Below, piece after piece: positions 38,006 to 46,240 of a DNA stretch of 64,000 nt. The notes beneath the pieces are model-generated. The model did no database searches. It was not told the DNA's origin and saw only the letters and a program-made list of their open reading frames with translations. The stretch comes from Aphanothece cf. minutissima CCALA 015 (GTDB taxonomy: Bacteria > Cyanobacteriota > Cyanobacteriia > PCC-6307 > Cyanobiaceae). Both the position numbers and the translations under genes were made by a program. The DNA lies in contig PVWP01000004.1 of NCBI GenBank assembly GCA_003003925.1, positions 124,001-188,000 of the forward strand, written 5' to 3'. Each line of letters begins with the position of its first letter. Positions within the stretch are counted from its first letter, which is position 1.

Positions 38006-38515
38006 ATGCTGTCTCGATTCAATGAGTGTCTGAGCTGCAAGCAATGCAGTCAGCAGACGTCCGATACTTTTCTTTATCGTGGGGTGACTAAATCCCTGGC
38101 CGAGCGTGAACTCGACAGGAGCAGGCTGCACCTTTCAAGGGCAATCATTCACGATGAAGACAGGCAGGAATGCGAAATGTTCAGGACCGACGAGGAAGCA
38201 AAGATCGAGCTTGAGCGGCTGGGCCTTGGCGCTGATAGCCTGATCGATGAAGACCAAAAGAGCAAGAGAATCCTTGAGCGTGCCGATAACCTTTATGCTG
38301 GCCTGACATATATCTGTAGCTGGTCATCCTCCAGAGAGGCAGCGCTTGAGTTCGCGCAACCGCTGCATGACCGAGCCCTTTTGCGGATCTCCCGAGAGGA
38401 TCTAGTCGAGTGTCTTCTGAAAAGCAATTCTCGATGGAATAGTCAGCAGCCGGGTGAATACCAGATGACTCACCATGATGGGAGCTTTGCGATGACTGGT
38501 CTCCGCGGGCTGTGA
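38006..38515 (+). CDS. Fifth operon protein, possible ADP-ribosyltransferase-like fold
   Basis: A 169-residue protein eight bases after the helicase, so in the same operon. It is not recognised by family. Three spaced motifs resemble the Arg-Ser-Glu class of mono-ADP-ribosyltransferases: FLYRGV near residue 24, SWSSSREAALEFA near 108, and GEYQM near 151. The last lacks the exact Glu-x-Glu spacing, so activity is uncertain. An N-terminal CLSCKQC cluster could bind metal. It is AT-richer than the upstream genes. A toxin-like effector or a regulator are both possible; the fold is an inference. Confidence 0.7.
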   Translation: MLSRFNECLSCKQCSQQTSDTFLYRGVTKSLAERELDRSRLHLSRAIIHDEDRQECEMFRTDEEAKIELERLGLGADSLIDEDQKSKRILERADNLYAGLTYICSWSSSREAALEFAQPLHDRALLRISREDLVECLLKSNSRWNSQQPGEYQMTHHDGSFAMTGLRGL

Positions 38516-38590
38516 GATATGCATATGGAAAAGTGGACTATCCCGATAGGGACGAGTAGTAGAACGTCCCCCTTTTGACTAGGGAGAGCG

Positions 38591-38857
38591 ATGAGGCTTC
38601 TAGGAAGCCCTCAGGACGGCAATCTCGAGCAAGAAGACGAATAGAGAATTTCGCTTGATCTCTCGGAGGTTTCGTCTTCGCTCCGGACCGAGCGAATGGT
38701 TAAGGCAAAGCTGCTGCCCGCGGATCTCGGTGCTATAGCTCTGACAATAGAAGCAGATGAGCTTGAGCCCATGATTTCCTTGAATGGAATTTGCGGTTTA
38801 TGGTTGAATGATTGTCGACTTTGTGATGTCAAAAGCTTCGATATTGAAGTCTTTTGA
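38591..38857 (+). pseudogene. Small ORF interrupted by an amber codon, or a shorter ORF from 38696
   Basis: An AGGGAG ribosome-binding site is followed by ATG 38591 and 17 codons to a TAG at 38642. The same frame then stays open to TGA 38855-38857. The part from ATG 38696 would encode 53 residues (MVKAKLLPADLGAIALTIEA, then SLNGICGLWLNDCRLC). The continuous frame on both sides of one amber codon suggests a recently broken gene of about 88 codons, though chance cannot be excluded. It lies between the helicase operon and the PP2C gene. Confidence 0.35.
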
Positions 38858-38902
38858 ATCATCTCTAGACCGTCGCATAGCCTTCGGAGGCAAATAAGGT
38901 CA

Positions 38903-40144
38903 ATGCTTGGAGCTCTCAAGCACCCTTTCCAACCTAAGCTCCTTCAACAGAGAATGCCAGTGCAGGCCAAGCCATGTCCGGCTAAGATGGCAAAGCACCT
39001 AGGCTCCCCAGTGGTGGCTCCTGCCGGCACCTTCCAAGAAGAAGTCCGGAAGGCTGTACTCCGGTGGATGAACCGCGGGGAAAACACGGGATATTCTTTT
39101 GTCGAAAAGGGCTCAGTAGTTTTCTGCAGCACTATAGGTAAACGAGAGGAAAATCAAGACAGAACTCTCTTCCTCCGTCTGATACCTCAGAGAGAAAGCT
39201 GGCCACTAACTACGGCTCTAATCCTCTGTGATGGCATGGGTGGAATGACGGGTGGTGCTACAGCTGCAGAGCTGGCAGTGAGCTCGTTTGTCGCTGCATT
39301 TTCAGCCTCTAAATCTGACTCTCTCGTTGCTCAGCTATGCAACGCGACAGAGGCCGCCAATGCAGAGGTTTTCAAGCGTTTTGCAGGCAGAGGGGGGGCC
39401 ACTTTATCCGCGATCGGTGCCACCAGTAAAGGCGACTGGGCTTGTGTGAATGTTGGCGATAGCCGGGTATATGGCTTCCTGAAGAATGGCGAGGTTGTTC
39501 AAATCTCTACAGACGACACGCTTGGGAACATTTTATCTGGAATGGAGGTTGCTGCCCCACCAGCTCAGTTCAGGGAGTTGCTTCAGTATGTAGGGATGGG
39601 CAAGGGAATTCAGGTTCATGCGATACCAATCTCAGATCCTGACTCGTACCATTGCCTTTTTCTGACGACCGACGGCGCGCATGAAGTCGATCAGCAATTG
39701 TTCAAAGATATTGTGGTTGGCGCAGGTTCTCTAAGGGATATCGCTCGTAGGCTGACAACAGTCTCTGACTGGAAGGGAGGAAAAGACAATGCAACTGTTG
39801 CGGCTTGGTCCATCAACACTGTTGACATTAAGGAATTCGTTTCAGAGGACAGGGGATTCTTGGAGGTCTGGGGTCTACCAGGGAAATTTGAGATCACTTC
39901 TAGGCAAGAGTCTCGATCGTCGATCTTTCAAGGCAAGGACTCCGAGCCTTCTCGTTCTAGTAGACGTAGGCAACCATCGCCTAAAAAGGCCGAAAGGGTG
40001 ATAGATGCCGGATCTTCCCATTCAACTAGAGATGAGTCCCGGATGGCTCATGATGCTGAGCAAGGAACGATTAGTGAGGTGTCGTCACTGGGAACTGTAG
40101 ACGCCCAAGAGCCACAACTTCAAATTGAAATCTCGGAGGCCTAG
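38903..40144 (+). CDS. PP2C-family protein phosphatase
   Basis: A 413-residue metal-dependent Ser/Thr phosphatase. The PP2C motifs occur in order: KREENQDR, LILCDGMGGMTGGATAAELA (metal-binding Asp near 109), GATLSAIGA, CVNVGDSRVYGF, LFLTTDGAHEVD and GGKDNATV near 297. A polar, probably disordered tail of about 110 residues follows, rich in Ser, Arg and Glu. The ATG at 38903 is preceded by AAGGT. The kinase gene begins just after its stop, so phosphatase and kinases form one operon; the tail is a plausible kinase substrate. Confidence 0.92.
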   Translation: MLGALKHPFQPKLLQQRMPVQAKPCPAKMAKHLGSPVVAPAGTFQEEVRKAVLRWMNRGENTGYSFVEKGSVVFCSTIGKREENQDRTLFLRLIPQRESWPLTTALILCDGMGGMTGGATAAELAVSSFVAAFSASKSDSLVAQLCNATEAANAEVFKRFAGRGGATLSAIGATSKGDWACVNVGDSRVYGFLKNGEVVQISTDDTLGNILSGMEVAAPPAQFRELLQYVGMGKGIQVHAIPISDPDSYHCLFLTTDGAHEVDQQLFKDIVVGAGSLRDIARRLTTVSDWKGGKDNATVAAWSINTVDIKEFVSEDRGFLEVWGLPGKFEITSRQESRSSIFQGKDSEPSRSSRRRQPSPKKAERVIDAGSSHSTRDESRMAHDAEQGTISEVSSLGTVDAQEPQLQIEISEA

Positions 40145-40154
40145 CTTACTACTT

Positions 40155-41219
40155 ATGCCATCGATTCCCGATCGCTACCGGCCTACAGGCGAGGTGCTCC
40201 GTGGGGGGATGAGTGAGGTTTTCATATGCATTGATGTGCTTTTGGACCGGAAGGTTGTTATTAAGTTCATTGGTGATCCTGGCCAGCTAAATCGAGTCAT
40301 TGACGAAATCAAGGCATTGCAGAAGCTTAGGTCAAAGCATGTTGTTCAGATTTATGACTACTTCTTGGACTTGGCTAATCAACAGATTGGCATTGTTGAG
40401 GAGTTTGTTGGAGGCACAAGTCTCCAAGACTATCCACCACCTGGATTGACTCCATCTGTAGACGACTATCTTTTCCTTCTTTACCAAGTGTCATCGGGCA
40501 TAGCCGATCTCCATGGTCAAGGGGTTATACATCGTGATATCAAGCCGGCGAATATCAAGTTCGACGATGCAGGCTTGGTCAAGATCTTTGATTTTGGTTT
40601 GGCACGATTCGCGGGTCAGAATGATCACACTGTTGGATTCTCTGGGACGCTCATATATGCGGCGCCTGAGTTGCTTAGGGCTCATGCCTTAGCATTTACA
40701 ACTGCTATTGATGTCTATGCATTCGGGATCCTTGCATGGCATCTGTCCGGCCAAGGAATACCTCGTGAGCTCTTATCGGTGCCACCACTGCTGGATTCAA
40801 AACCAAGCTTCGCTTCATTATCTATTGCTATTCCTGGCGAGCTTGTAGCGCTGCTCGATCGCGCTACCCTTCTCAATCCGGATGAGCGCCCAAGGATTTC
40901 AGAGATTGTCCATACGATTGAATCTCTGCTGCTTAAGGATAAGCATAAAGGCTTGCTTGTCAGCGGAAATGAAACACTGGTTATTGGTAGCGATAAACGT
41001 GTAGCTCGCCTTAAGCTAGGAGCCGCTAGTTCTATCGGAATCCAATACACAGGCTTCGCATTCTGCGTGACAGAGACCGATGGTTTAGTTCTAGTCAATA
41101 ATAACACGATTCACGTGGGCGACGTTTTGCCAAAAAGCTGCGTAATCACCCTTGGCGGGGCTGAAGGCAATCGAGTATTCGCCACATTCGACATTTCCAA
41201 CCCTGAGGTTGTATTATGA
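40155..41219 (+). CDS. Hanks-type Ser/Thr kinase with FHA-like C-terminal domain
   Basis: A 354-residue kinase. The glycine loop is GEVLRGGMSEVF, the ATP lysine is in KVVIKFIG near 32, the catalytic loop is HRDIKPANIKF near 126, then IFDFGLARF and YAAPELL. The kinase domain ends near 265. The remaining about 85 residues (ETLVIGSDKRVARLKLGA, LVLVNNNTIHVGDVLP, CVITLGGAEGNRVFATFDI) follow the strand pattern of a forkhead-associated domain, which binds phosphothreonine, but the usual Arg and Ser-x-x-His are not clear. I chose ATG 40155 over a TTG at 40125. Its stop overlaps the next kinase start (ATGA). Confidence 0.9.
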   Translation: MPSIPDRYRPTGEVLRGGMSEVFICIDVLLDRKVVIKFIGDPGQLNRVIDEIKALQKLRSKHVVQIYDYFLDLANQQIGIVEEFVGGTSLQDYPPPGLTPSVDDYLFLLYQVSSGIADLHGQGVIHRDIKPANIKFDDAGLVKIFDFGLARFAGQNDHTVGFSGTLIYAAPELLRAHALAFTTAIDVYAFGILAWHLSGQGIPRELLSVPPLLDSKPSFASLSIAIPGELVALLDRATLLNPDERPRISEIVHTIESLLLKDKHKGLLVSGNETLVIGSDKRVARLKLGAASSIGIQYTGFAFCVTETDGLVLVNNNTIHVGDVLPKSCVITLGGAEGNRVFATFDISNPEVVL

Positions 41220-42295
41220 ATGACCATCGCATTCATCGTGATGGAGATGAAGTTGCTGGCCGATATAGAGTTCTTTCTTTCGCTGGCGAGGGCGGCATGC
41301 AAGAGGTTTATCTTGCAGCTGATCTACACCTGCAGAAGGAAGTTGCTTTAAAAGTGCCCAAGAACAGGTCTGCCCAAAAACGGTTTCAGAGAAGCGCCAT
41401 CGTTAGCGCCAAGGTCAATCACCCCAATGTCGCCAAGACTCTTGATTATATTGAGTATAATGGATCGCAGTATCTTGTAGAGGAGTATGTCGCTGGGTCT
41501 GACATCAAGCAAGGACTGCTTGAACGTTTGGTAGCAGTTGACCCTGCGCTGGTCGCTAAAGTAATTCATCACACAGCCAAGGGCTTGGACGCATCGCACC
41601 GAGCGGGGGTTATACATAGAGACTTGAAGCCAAGCAATGTAATGTTTACTGGTGGGCTGGGCATCAGAGAGGTCAAGATTACTGACTTCGGTATTGCCAA
41701 AATGGCTGGCGAGGAGATCGCAGATGCTGTCGAAGGTGGAGAGGCGTCAATTTCTGCTTCGAAGACGGTTGTTGGAGCGCTTCCCTACATGGCTCCGGAG
41801 ATGATTTCTGACCCACGTGATGCAGACAGGTCTTCAGATGTTTGGGCTGTCGGGGCTATGACATATGAGCTGTTAGTGGGAGAGCCCCCATTTGGAGTTG
41901 GACTAACAGCTGTTCCAAAGATACTTGAAGCCGAGCCGCCAGCTCCCCCTGCAGGGTTTTCTCGCATGATGCAATTCAAGCCTTTAGCAGATGAAGTTTA
42001 TCAAGTTCTCTTGGCATGCCTTAGCAAGGACCCTACAGCTAGACCTACTGCAGGACAGCTCGCGGATCGCTGCGAGGCTATTTGCTATTCGATCATCGAG
42101 AGGCTGGAAGGCACTTGCTCATTTGTTCAGGCAGGCAAAACCTTTGGCAAGATTCGCTCCGACGGTGGAGGTGAAGTCTTCTTTCACCGTCATAGTGTCT
42201 ATGGCCCTATGCCATCCGAGGGCGATCGTGTCGGGTTCTCTTGCTTCCCTGGATTCCCTAATCCACGAGCCCATCCTGTAGTGATTCTCAAGTAG
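41216..42295 (+). CDS. Ser/Thr kinase fused to a C-terminal cold-shock domain
   Basis: A 359-residue protein. Kinase motifs are complete: GEGGMQEVYLAADL, VALKVPKN near 44, IHRDLKPSNVMF near 134, ITDFGIAKM, LPYMAPEMIS, SSDVWAVGAMTYELL. The kinase ends near 285. Residues about 303-359 read like a cold-shock domain: GKTFGKIRSDGGGEVFFHRHS corresponds to the two RNA-binding motifs (GFGFI and VFVHFS in CspA), then EGDRVGFSC and a final beta strand. Such domains bind single-stranded RNA or DNA. A kinase whose tail could sense nucleic acid is unusual. It is translationally coupled to the preceding kinase. Confidence 0.92.
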   Translation: MNDHRIHRDGDEVAGRYRVLSFAGEGGMQEVYLAADLHLQKEVALKVPKNRSAQKRFQRSAIVSAKVNHPNVAKTLDYIEYNGSQYLVEEYVAGSDIKQGLLERLVAVDPALVAKVIHHTAKGLDASHRAGVIHRDLKPSNVMFTGGLGIREVKITDFGIAKMAGEEIADAVEGGEASISASKTVVGALPYMAPEMISDPRDADRSSDVWAVGAMTYELLVGEPPFGVGLTAVPKILEAEPPAPPAGFSRMMQFKPLADEVYQVLLACLSKDPTARPTAGQLADRCEAICYSIIERLEGTCSFVQAGKTFGKIRSDGGGEVFFHRHSVYGPMPSEGDRVGFSCFPGFPNPRAHPVVILK

Positions 42296-42302
42296 AGGTG
42301 TA

Positions 42303-42362
42303 ATGTGGCTGTTCGGCTCTGGTTGTCTCTTCGTGCTTTTTGCTATACGGAAAAAGGTCTAG
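42303..42362 (+). CDS. Possible 19-residue membrane peptide
   Basis: Eight bases after the kinase stop, GAGGTG precedes an ATG at ideal distance. The peptide reads MWLFGSGCLFVLFAIRKKV: a hydrophobic segment ending in Arg-Lys-Lys, like small membrane peptides and type I toxins. It is very short, so it could be chance. Confidence 0.35.
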   Translation: MWLFGSGCLFVLFAIRKKV

Positions 42363-42363
42363 C

Positions 42364-42489
42364 GTGCTTGAAGAGAAGATTGCCAGAGGGCCGGGGCTGC
42401 ACCTTTTCGCCATTCGCCCGCTCTTGAAAGATGTTCAGTCGAAGGGCCCTTACGGTCACCTCTACCCGGATCAGCTTAAGGCTTCCTGA
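42364..42489 (+). CDS. Possible 41-residue ORF at the end of the kinase operon
   Basis: The GTG start lies one base after the stop of the preceding mini-ORF and is preceded by AAAAAGGTC. The peptide contains IARGPGLHLFAIRPLLKDVQ and SKGPYGHLYPDQLKAS. It could be a real small protein or the remnant of a longer gene. The rest of the gap to 42695 holds no visible gene; composition shifts back to high GC near 42550. Confidence 0.3.
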   Translation: MLEEKIARGPGLHLFAIRPLLKDVQSKGPYGHLYPDQLKAS

Positions 42490-42695
42490 GATAGGAGAAG
42501 TGTTGCCACGTTTCTGTACTTAAATGACACGCTGATTCCCCATCTATGCTTAGTGCCCCCGTGCCCGGATTTTCAGGTCAGCACAGACCGGATTCGGCAT
42601 AGGTCGCGCAGCCGGGTGGGGAACATGTATTGCTAGCGAGCCACCGAGGCCACCGAGACCACCGGGCGGTGAGCGCAGCAGGCAGGCAGAAGGCA

Positions 42696-43214
42696 TCACT
42701 GGGATGTCCCCGGCAGCCCAGCGTGTTCACCGGCAGCGATGGCCTTCAGCTGGGGCGTGCTTAGGTGCTTCATCTCAGGCAGCGGCAGCAGGCCACGGCA
42801 CGCGAGGCTCAGGTGCACGCCAAGCCTGTCCTCACGGCTGAGGGGCGCAGCGTCGATAGCTTCTAGCAGCTGCGCCGAGGCCAGGGCGGTGGCCTGTGGG
42901 TCGAGGCCCGTCAGCTTCGCGGTGCTGTTGATGGCACCCAGCGCGACGGCGAGGTTCCCCTTCTCCACGGCCAGGCGATAGACATGCTCCAAGCGGGCGA
43001 GAGTCTGCTCCAATAGCTGGGGCCTCGCTTCCTGCCAGTCGTGGGAGAGCCGTGAACGAAGAGCGGCCATCAGCCGGCGGCGCTGGCGGTCGCTCAGGCC
43101 CCAACTGCGGCAGAGCTGGCGAAGGTCGGCAGCTGAGCCGCCCTGCAGATGCAGGGCCCGCAGCTGATCGAGTCGGGCCTCGGTCTGGGTGGTTCGGTCG
43201 GTTGAAACGGTCAT
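42696..43214 (-). CDS. Terminase small subunit-like protein
   Basis: A 172-residue helical protein. The N-terminal part has a helix-turn-helix layout (LRQLCRSWGLSDRQRRRLMAAL). The middle segment LEHVYRLAVEKGNLAVALGAIN followed by STAKLTGLDPQA is the pattern found in phage terminase small subunits and related HTH proteins, where a helix hairpin precedes an AKL-GL motif. In satellites such proteins redirect packaging of helper phage; here no large terminase is present. The identification is an inference from pattern. Confidence 0.55.
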   Translation of the reverse strand: MTVSTDRTTQTEARLDQLRALHLQGGSAADLRQLCRSWGLSDRQRRRLMAALRSRLSHDWQEARPQLLEQTLARLEHVYRLAVEKGNLAVALGAINSTAKLTGLDPQATALASAQLLEAIDAAPLSREDRLGVHLSLACRGLLPLPEMKHLSTPQLKAIAAGEHAGLPGTSQ

Positions 43215-43245
43215 CGGCGGTCAGCGGACAGGCGGGCAGCGGTGC

Positions 43246-43518
43246 TCACCGTGTGGTCTCGACTGGGTGCAAGCACTGCCAATCGGTCCTCATGATCCGA
43301 TCGGGCCCACTTGTGAGGGTGATCAGGCTTGTGTGGCGGGTCCTGTCGGCGTCCCAAATGATCCCGGGCACCGTCTTGCGGTCGGGTCTGCAGATCTCGA
43401 CGGGCGTGCCCCTCTTCATGGCCCGGACAACGTTGTGATGCCCTTTGGGTGCTGTGGCGATGAGTCCTTTGTGGGGGGCCGGCGTGCCCTGTGCTGTGGT
43501 GGGTTTCGAGCGGGTCAT
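43246..43518 (-). CDS. Small protein of unknown function
   Basis: A 90-residue basic protein between the primase and the terminase-like gene, same direction. Residues about 25-90 look like a small beta barrel (HHNVVRAMKRGTPVEI, VPGIIWDADRTRHTSLITL). No family is recognised. No clear ribosome-binding site is visible, but the position in a packed leftward row supports it. Confidence 0.5.
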   Translation of the reverse strand: MTRSKPTTAQGTPAPHKGLIATAPKGHHNVVRAMKRGTPVEICRPDRKTVPGIIWDADRTRHTSLITLTSGPDRIMRTDWQCLHPVETTR

Positions 43519-43568
43519 GGGTCTAGGGGGATGAGGGTGATGGTCGGGGCGATCCGGAGCTGTTCAGG

Positions 43569-46160
43569 TCATGGGCGCTTCCCGGTATCCCAGTCCTTTA
43601 GGACGGAGTTGACCCGCTGACCGGTGACATCGATGCCATGGCGGGCCATAAGCACGTTCGCCACCTGGCAGCCCAACAGAGACGGCTCGGCATCGCGGAT
43701 CGCCACGGCATGGGCTGCCCACGAGGGCAATCGTGTCAAGATCAGGCCATCCCGTGATGGAAGACACGGAAGGCGTGATGGAAGCGAGACGCCAAGATCC
43801 CTGTCAGGGGACTGATGGGATGGAAGAGACAGAAGAGCCGAGCTTGCCCGTTTACACGAATCAACAACTCCCCCGACTTCATCCCCTAATCCCGTGAGTT
43901 GATTTCCTCTATCTCTTCCCTCCCTTCCGTCGCTGGACTGGGTTTTACCCATCTCGCCTTCAGTGCTCTTCCACCCCCTTCCGTCGCTGTGCATGGATCC
44001 GAAGGTCACGACACCAGGCAGTTGCTCATCGGCGGAACCTCGGAGCCGGACGTATGGGAGCAGGGAGCCCAGGGTTCGGTCCCGGTAGGAGCCATCTCGC
44101 GGCGACCCGGCCGGCAGCGGCAGCCGCAGGGTGTCGCGCAACAGGCCGATGAGCTTGACCTTGAAGAACTTCTCCCCCAGGGGCCGGCCACCGGCCTCCT
44201 CTACGTGCCGGCGGTAATGGGGCAGCAGGAAAGATTCTGCCGGGCTCTTGACGCCACCGACGCGGGCGACGGCATCCGGATCCCAGACCAGGAACTGGTC
44301 TGCCCATTCCGCCAACGTGTCGGTATCCAGCAGGGTGAGCAGCTCGGCCTCGCGGCGGGCCACGGAGCCGCTCTCCCTGGATAGAGCGGCCCTTGCCTCG
44401 GTCGGATCCATCGCCAGCACCCAGGCCGCCAGGCCGGGCAGCTCGGCGGCCAGCTCACCGCGCCAGCCGCCGGCACCATCGGGCTCGAGCATCAACCGCT
44501 GTTGCTGCGCTGGCACCGGGCGATCGACGCGAAGTGATCGGCGGCGGGTGATGACGGCGCCGCTGTTGTCGGCCGGCTGCATCGGACTGTTCCCGACGAT
44601 CAGGACGCCCCCGCCGAAGATGAAGGTTGCGGGTGCTGACGATCCTTTGATCTCGGCGGTGATGGGGTCACCGCCGGTCATTGCCTTCAGGGTTTCGAGC
44701 GATCCGTTGAAGCGGCCGGACTCTGGGAACACGGCCAGCCGTGCGCCCCGGAATCGGGCGGTCTCGAAGCGTTGAGACCCATCTTCCAGCCGAGCCAGGT
44801 TGCCGCTTACCACGTTGTTGCCGCCGACCAGGGCCTCCAGCAGCCGGGCCACCACACTCTTCCCGCCATCGGATGGGCCGGTGATCTCCACGAATGCCTT
44901 GGGCCTGGATCCTGTCAGCAGTGACTGAGCGAACGCACGCCAGACTGCGACGGCGGATGGATCACCCAGGCGATCAAGCAGAAAGGCCTCGATACGCGGC
45001 GCGGCGGCCTCCTGCTGCCAAGGGAACGGCAGGCACCATCGATTCCCGTGATTCGGGTCATGGGGCACCAAGGCGCGGTCCGTGAGCCCCAGGGCGCCGT
45101 AGCTGAAAGGCACCAGGCCTGCAGCCGGCGGCGGCGGCGGCCCATCCACCGAGCGCCGAAGTGAGCAGCGAAGGTCACGGATCACGCCGAACTCGCGGCG
45201 CTTCCATCCCTGCGCATCGAGGAACCGCTCGATGAGTGACTCCACGCGGTCGTGGCCGTTGTGCTCGCTCCAGTGGGTTCCCGTCCACTGATGCCAAAAC
45301 CGTTCACCATTGCTGCTCTGGCGCCACTGCCGGCCAACCATGCCGACGAAGTAGACCCCGCGACCGTGAGCAGTGCTGGGTTCTTCCGGCAGGTTGAACA
45401 CTTCAACCGCCTTTTCTCCCTTGCCCTTGGTGAAGAATGCCGGATGGGCGATGGCAGCGATGGCAAGGAAGTAGGAGGCGCCATACCGGTGGATCAAGTC
45501 GTCGAGGCCCAGCCGGTCGCCATTCAGATCGTTGGGCCACCGCTCGATACGAACGGCTGCGCCACGTCCCTTTAGGTACTCCGCTAATCCTTTCGTCCCG
45601 GCATAAACCTGGTCTTTCAGAACGTCGGAGTCGGGGCTGATGATGACCCGCCGGCCAAGCATCGGGATCTCCTCAAGCTCGACCAGCGGCCTGGAGTCGC
45701 CTCCGTCGTAGGTGTCCTGCCATGAGCTGATGCCGCCGATGCCTACCGTGATGCGGCCCGGGTCGTGGAGGGTGGCCGCTTCCGTCTTCTTCTCCCCTTC
45801 GGTGATGCGTAATGGGACGTGGATGTTGGCCAGCCGATCGGGATAACCACCTGCCGCGATGGCTTGATGGGAGTGGTAGGGACGGCAGCCGTTGCCCTTG
45901 GGGCTCAGGTACTTCGGCGGTTTCGGGTCGGCCGCCAGCTGGGCGGCATTCCATGCCGGTTTCGACCGGGTGAACGGCCTGCCGTTGCGGCACGTCTCGG
46001 TGGTGCCGTCTGGCCGCAGGTACGGCAGCACCAGGGCCCCGTGGTGATCGGTGAACCAGCGCAAAAGGCTGATGGCATCATCGCTCAGCGCAGATGCTCG
46101 AAGCTCATCGCGGTGTGCGTCAGTCAGGCTCGTGACGGCCGAGCTCCAGGCGGTGACCAT
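43569..46160 (-). CDS. DUF3854 primase - SF3 helicase replication protein
   Basis: An 863-residue replication protein of mobile elements. Residues about 115-250 form a toprim-like DUF3854 region (LRITEGEKKTEAATLHD, GIGGISSWQ, RRVIISPDSDV). A D5-type linker follows, then a superfamily 3 helicase with Walker A GPSDGGKSVVARL near 430, RGARLAVFPES, and VLIVGNSPMQPADNSGAVITRR (sensor and Arg finger). Such proteins start element replication in prophage satellites and plasmids. The last about 150 residues are variable. It runs inward from the right end, downstream of the HTH gene. Confidence 0.88.
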   Translation of the reverse strand: MVTAWSSAVTSLTDAHRDELRASALSDDAISLLRWFTDHHGALVLPYLRPDGTTETCRNGRPFTRSKPAWNAAQLAADPKPPKYLSPKGNGCRPYHSHQAIAAGGYPDRLANIHVPLRITEGEKKTEAATLHDPGRITVGIGGISSWQDTYDGGDSRPLVELEEIPMLGRRVIISPDSDVLKDQVYAGTKGLAEYLKGRGAAVRIERWPNDLNGDRLGLDDLIHRYGASYFLAIAAIAHPAFFTKGKGEKAVEVFNLPEEPSTAHGRGVYFVGMVGRQWRQSSNGERFWHQWTGTHWSEHNGHDRVESLIERFLDAQGWKRREFGVIRDLRCSLRRSVDGPPPPPAAGLVPFSYGALGLTDRALVPHDPNHGNRWCLPFPWQQEAAAPRIEAFLLDRLGDPSAVAVWRAFAQSLLTGSRPKAFVEITGPSDGGKSVVARLLEALVGGNNVVSGNLARLEDGSQRFETARFRGARLAVFPESGRFNGSLETLKAMTGGDPITAEIKGSSAPATFIFGGGVLIVGNSPMQPADNSGAVITRRRSLRVDRPVPAQQQRLMLEPDGAGGWRGELAAELPGLAAWVLAMDPTEARAALSRESGSVARREAELLTLLDTDTLAEWADQFLVWDPDAVARVGGVKSPAESFLLPHYRRHVEEAGGRPLGEKFFKVKLIGLLRDTLRLPLPAGSPRDGSYRDRTLGSLLPYVRLRGSADEQLPGVVTFGSMHSDGRGWKSTEGEMGKTQSSDGREGRDRGNQLTGLGDEVGGVVDSCKRASSALLSLPSHQSPDRDLGVSLPSRLPCLPSRDGLILTRLPSWAAHAVAIRDAEPSLLGCQVANVLMARHGIDVTGQRVNSVLKDWDTGKRP

Positions 46161-46240
46161 CAGGCCACCTCCCCGGTAGGGAAAGGCTTCCAGCGCCGCG
46201 GCTTGGCCCTACGGCCTATACAGGTCGACATGGCAACACC

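Noticed and set aside
38611..38919. Minus-strand 102-codon frame
   Set aside because: Ser-rich, no ribosome-binding site, and it covers the better-supported plus-strand small ORF and the PP2C start.
38903..42295. TerY-phosphatase-kinase triad
   Set aside because: The PP2C and kinases fit but there is no von Willebrand A-domain protein next to them.
42640..42680. Short ACCGAGGCC/ACCGAGACC repeats as a CRISPR or iteron array
   Set aside because: Only two or three imperfect copies without regular spacers; probably low-complexity sequence.
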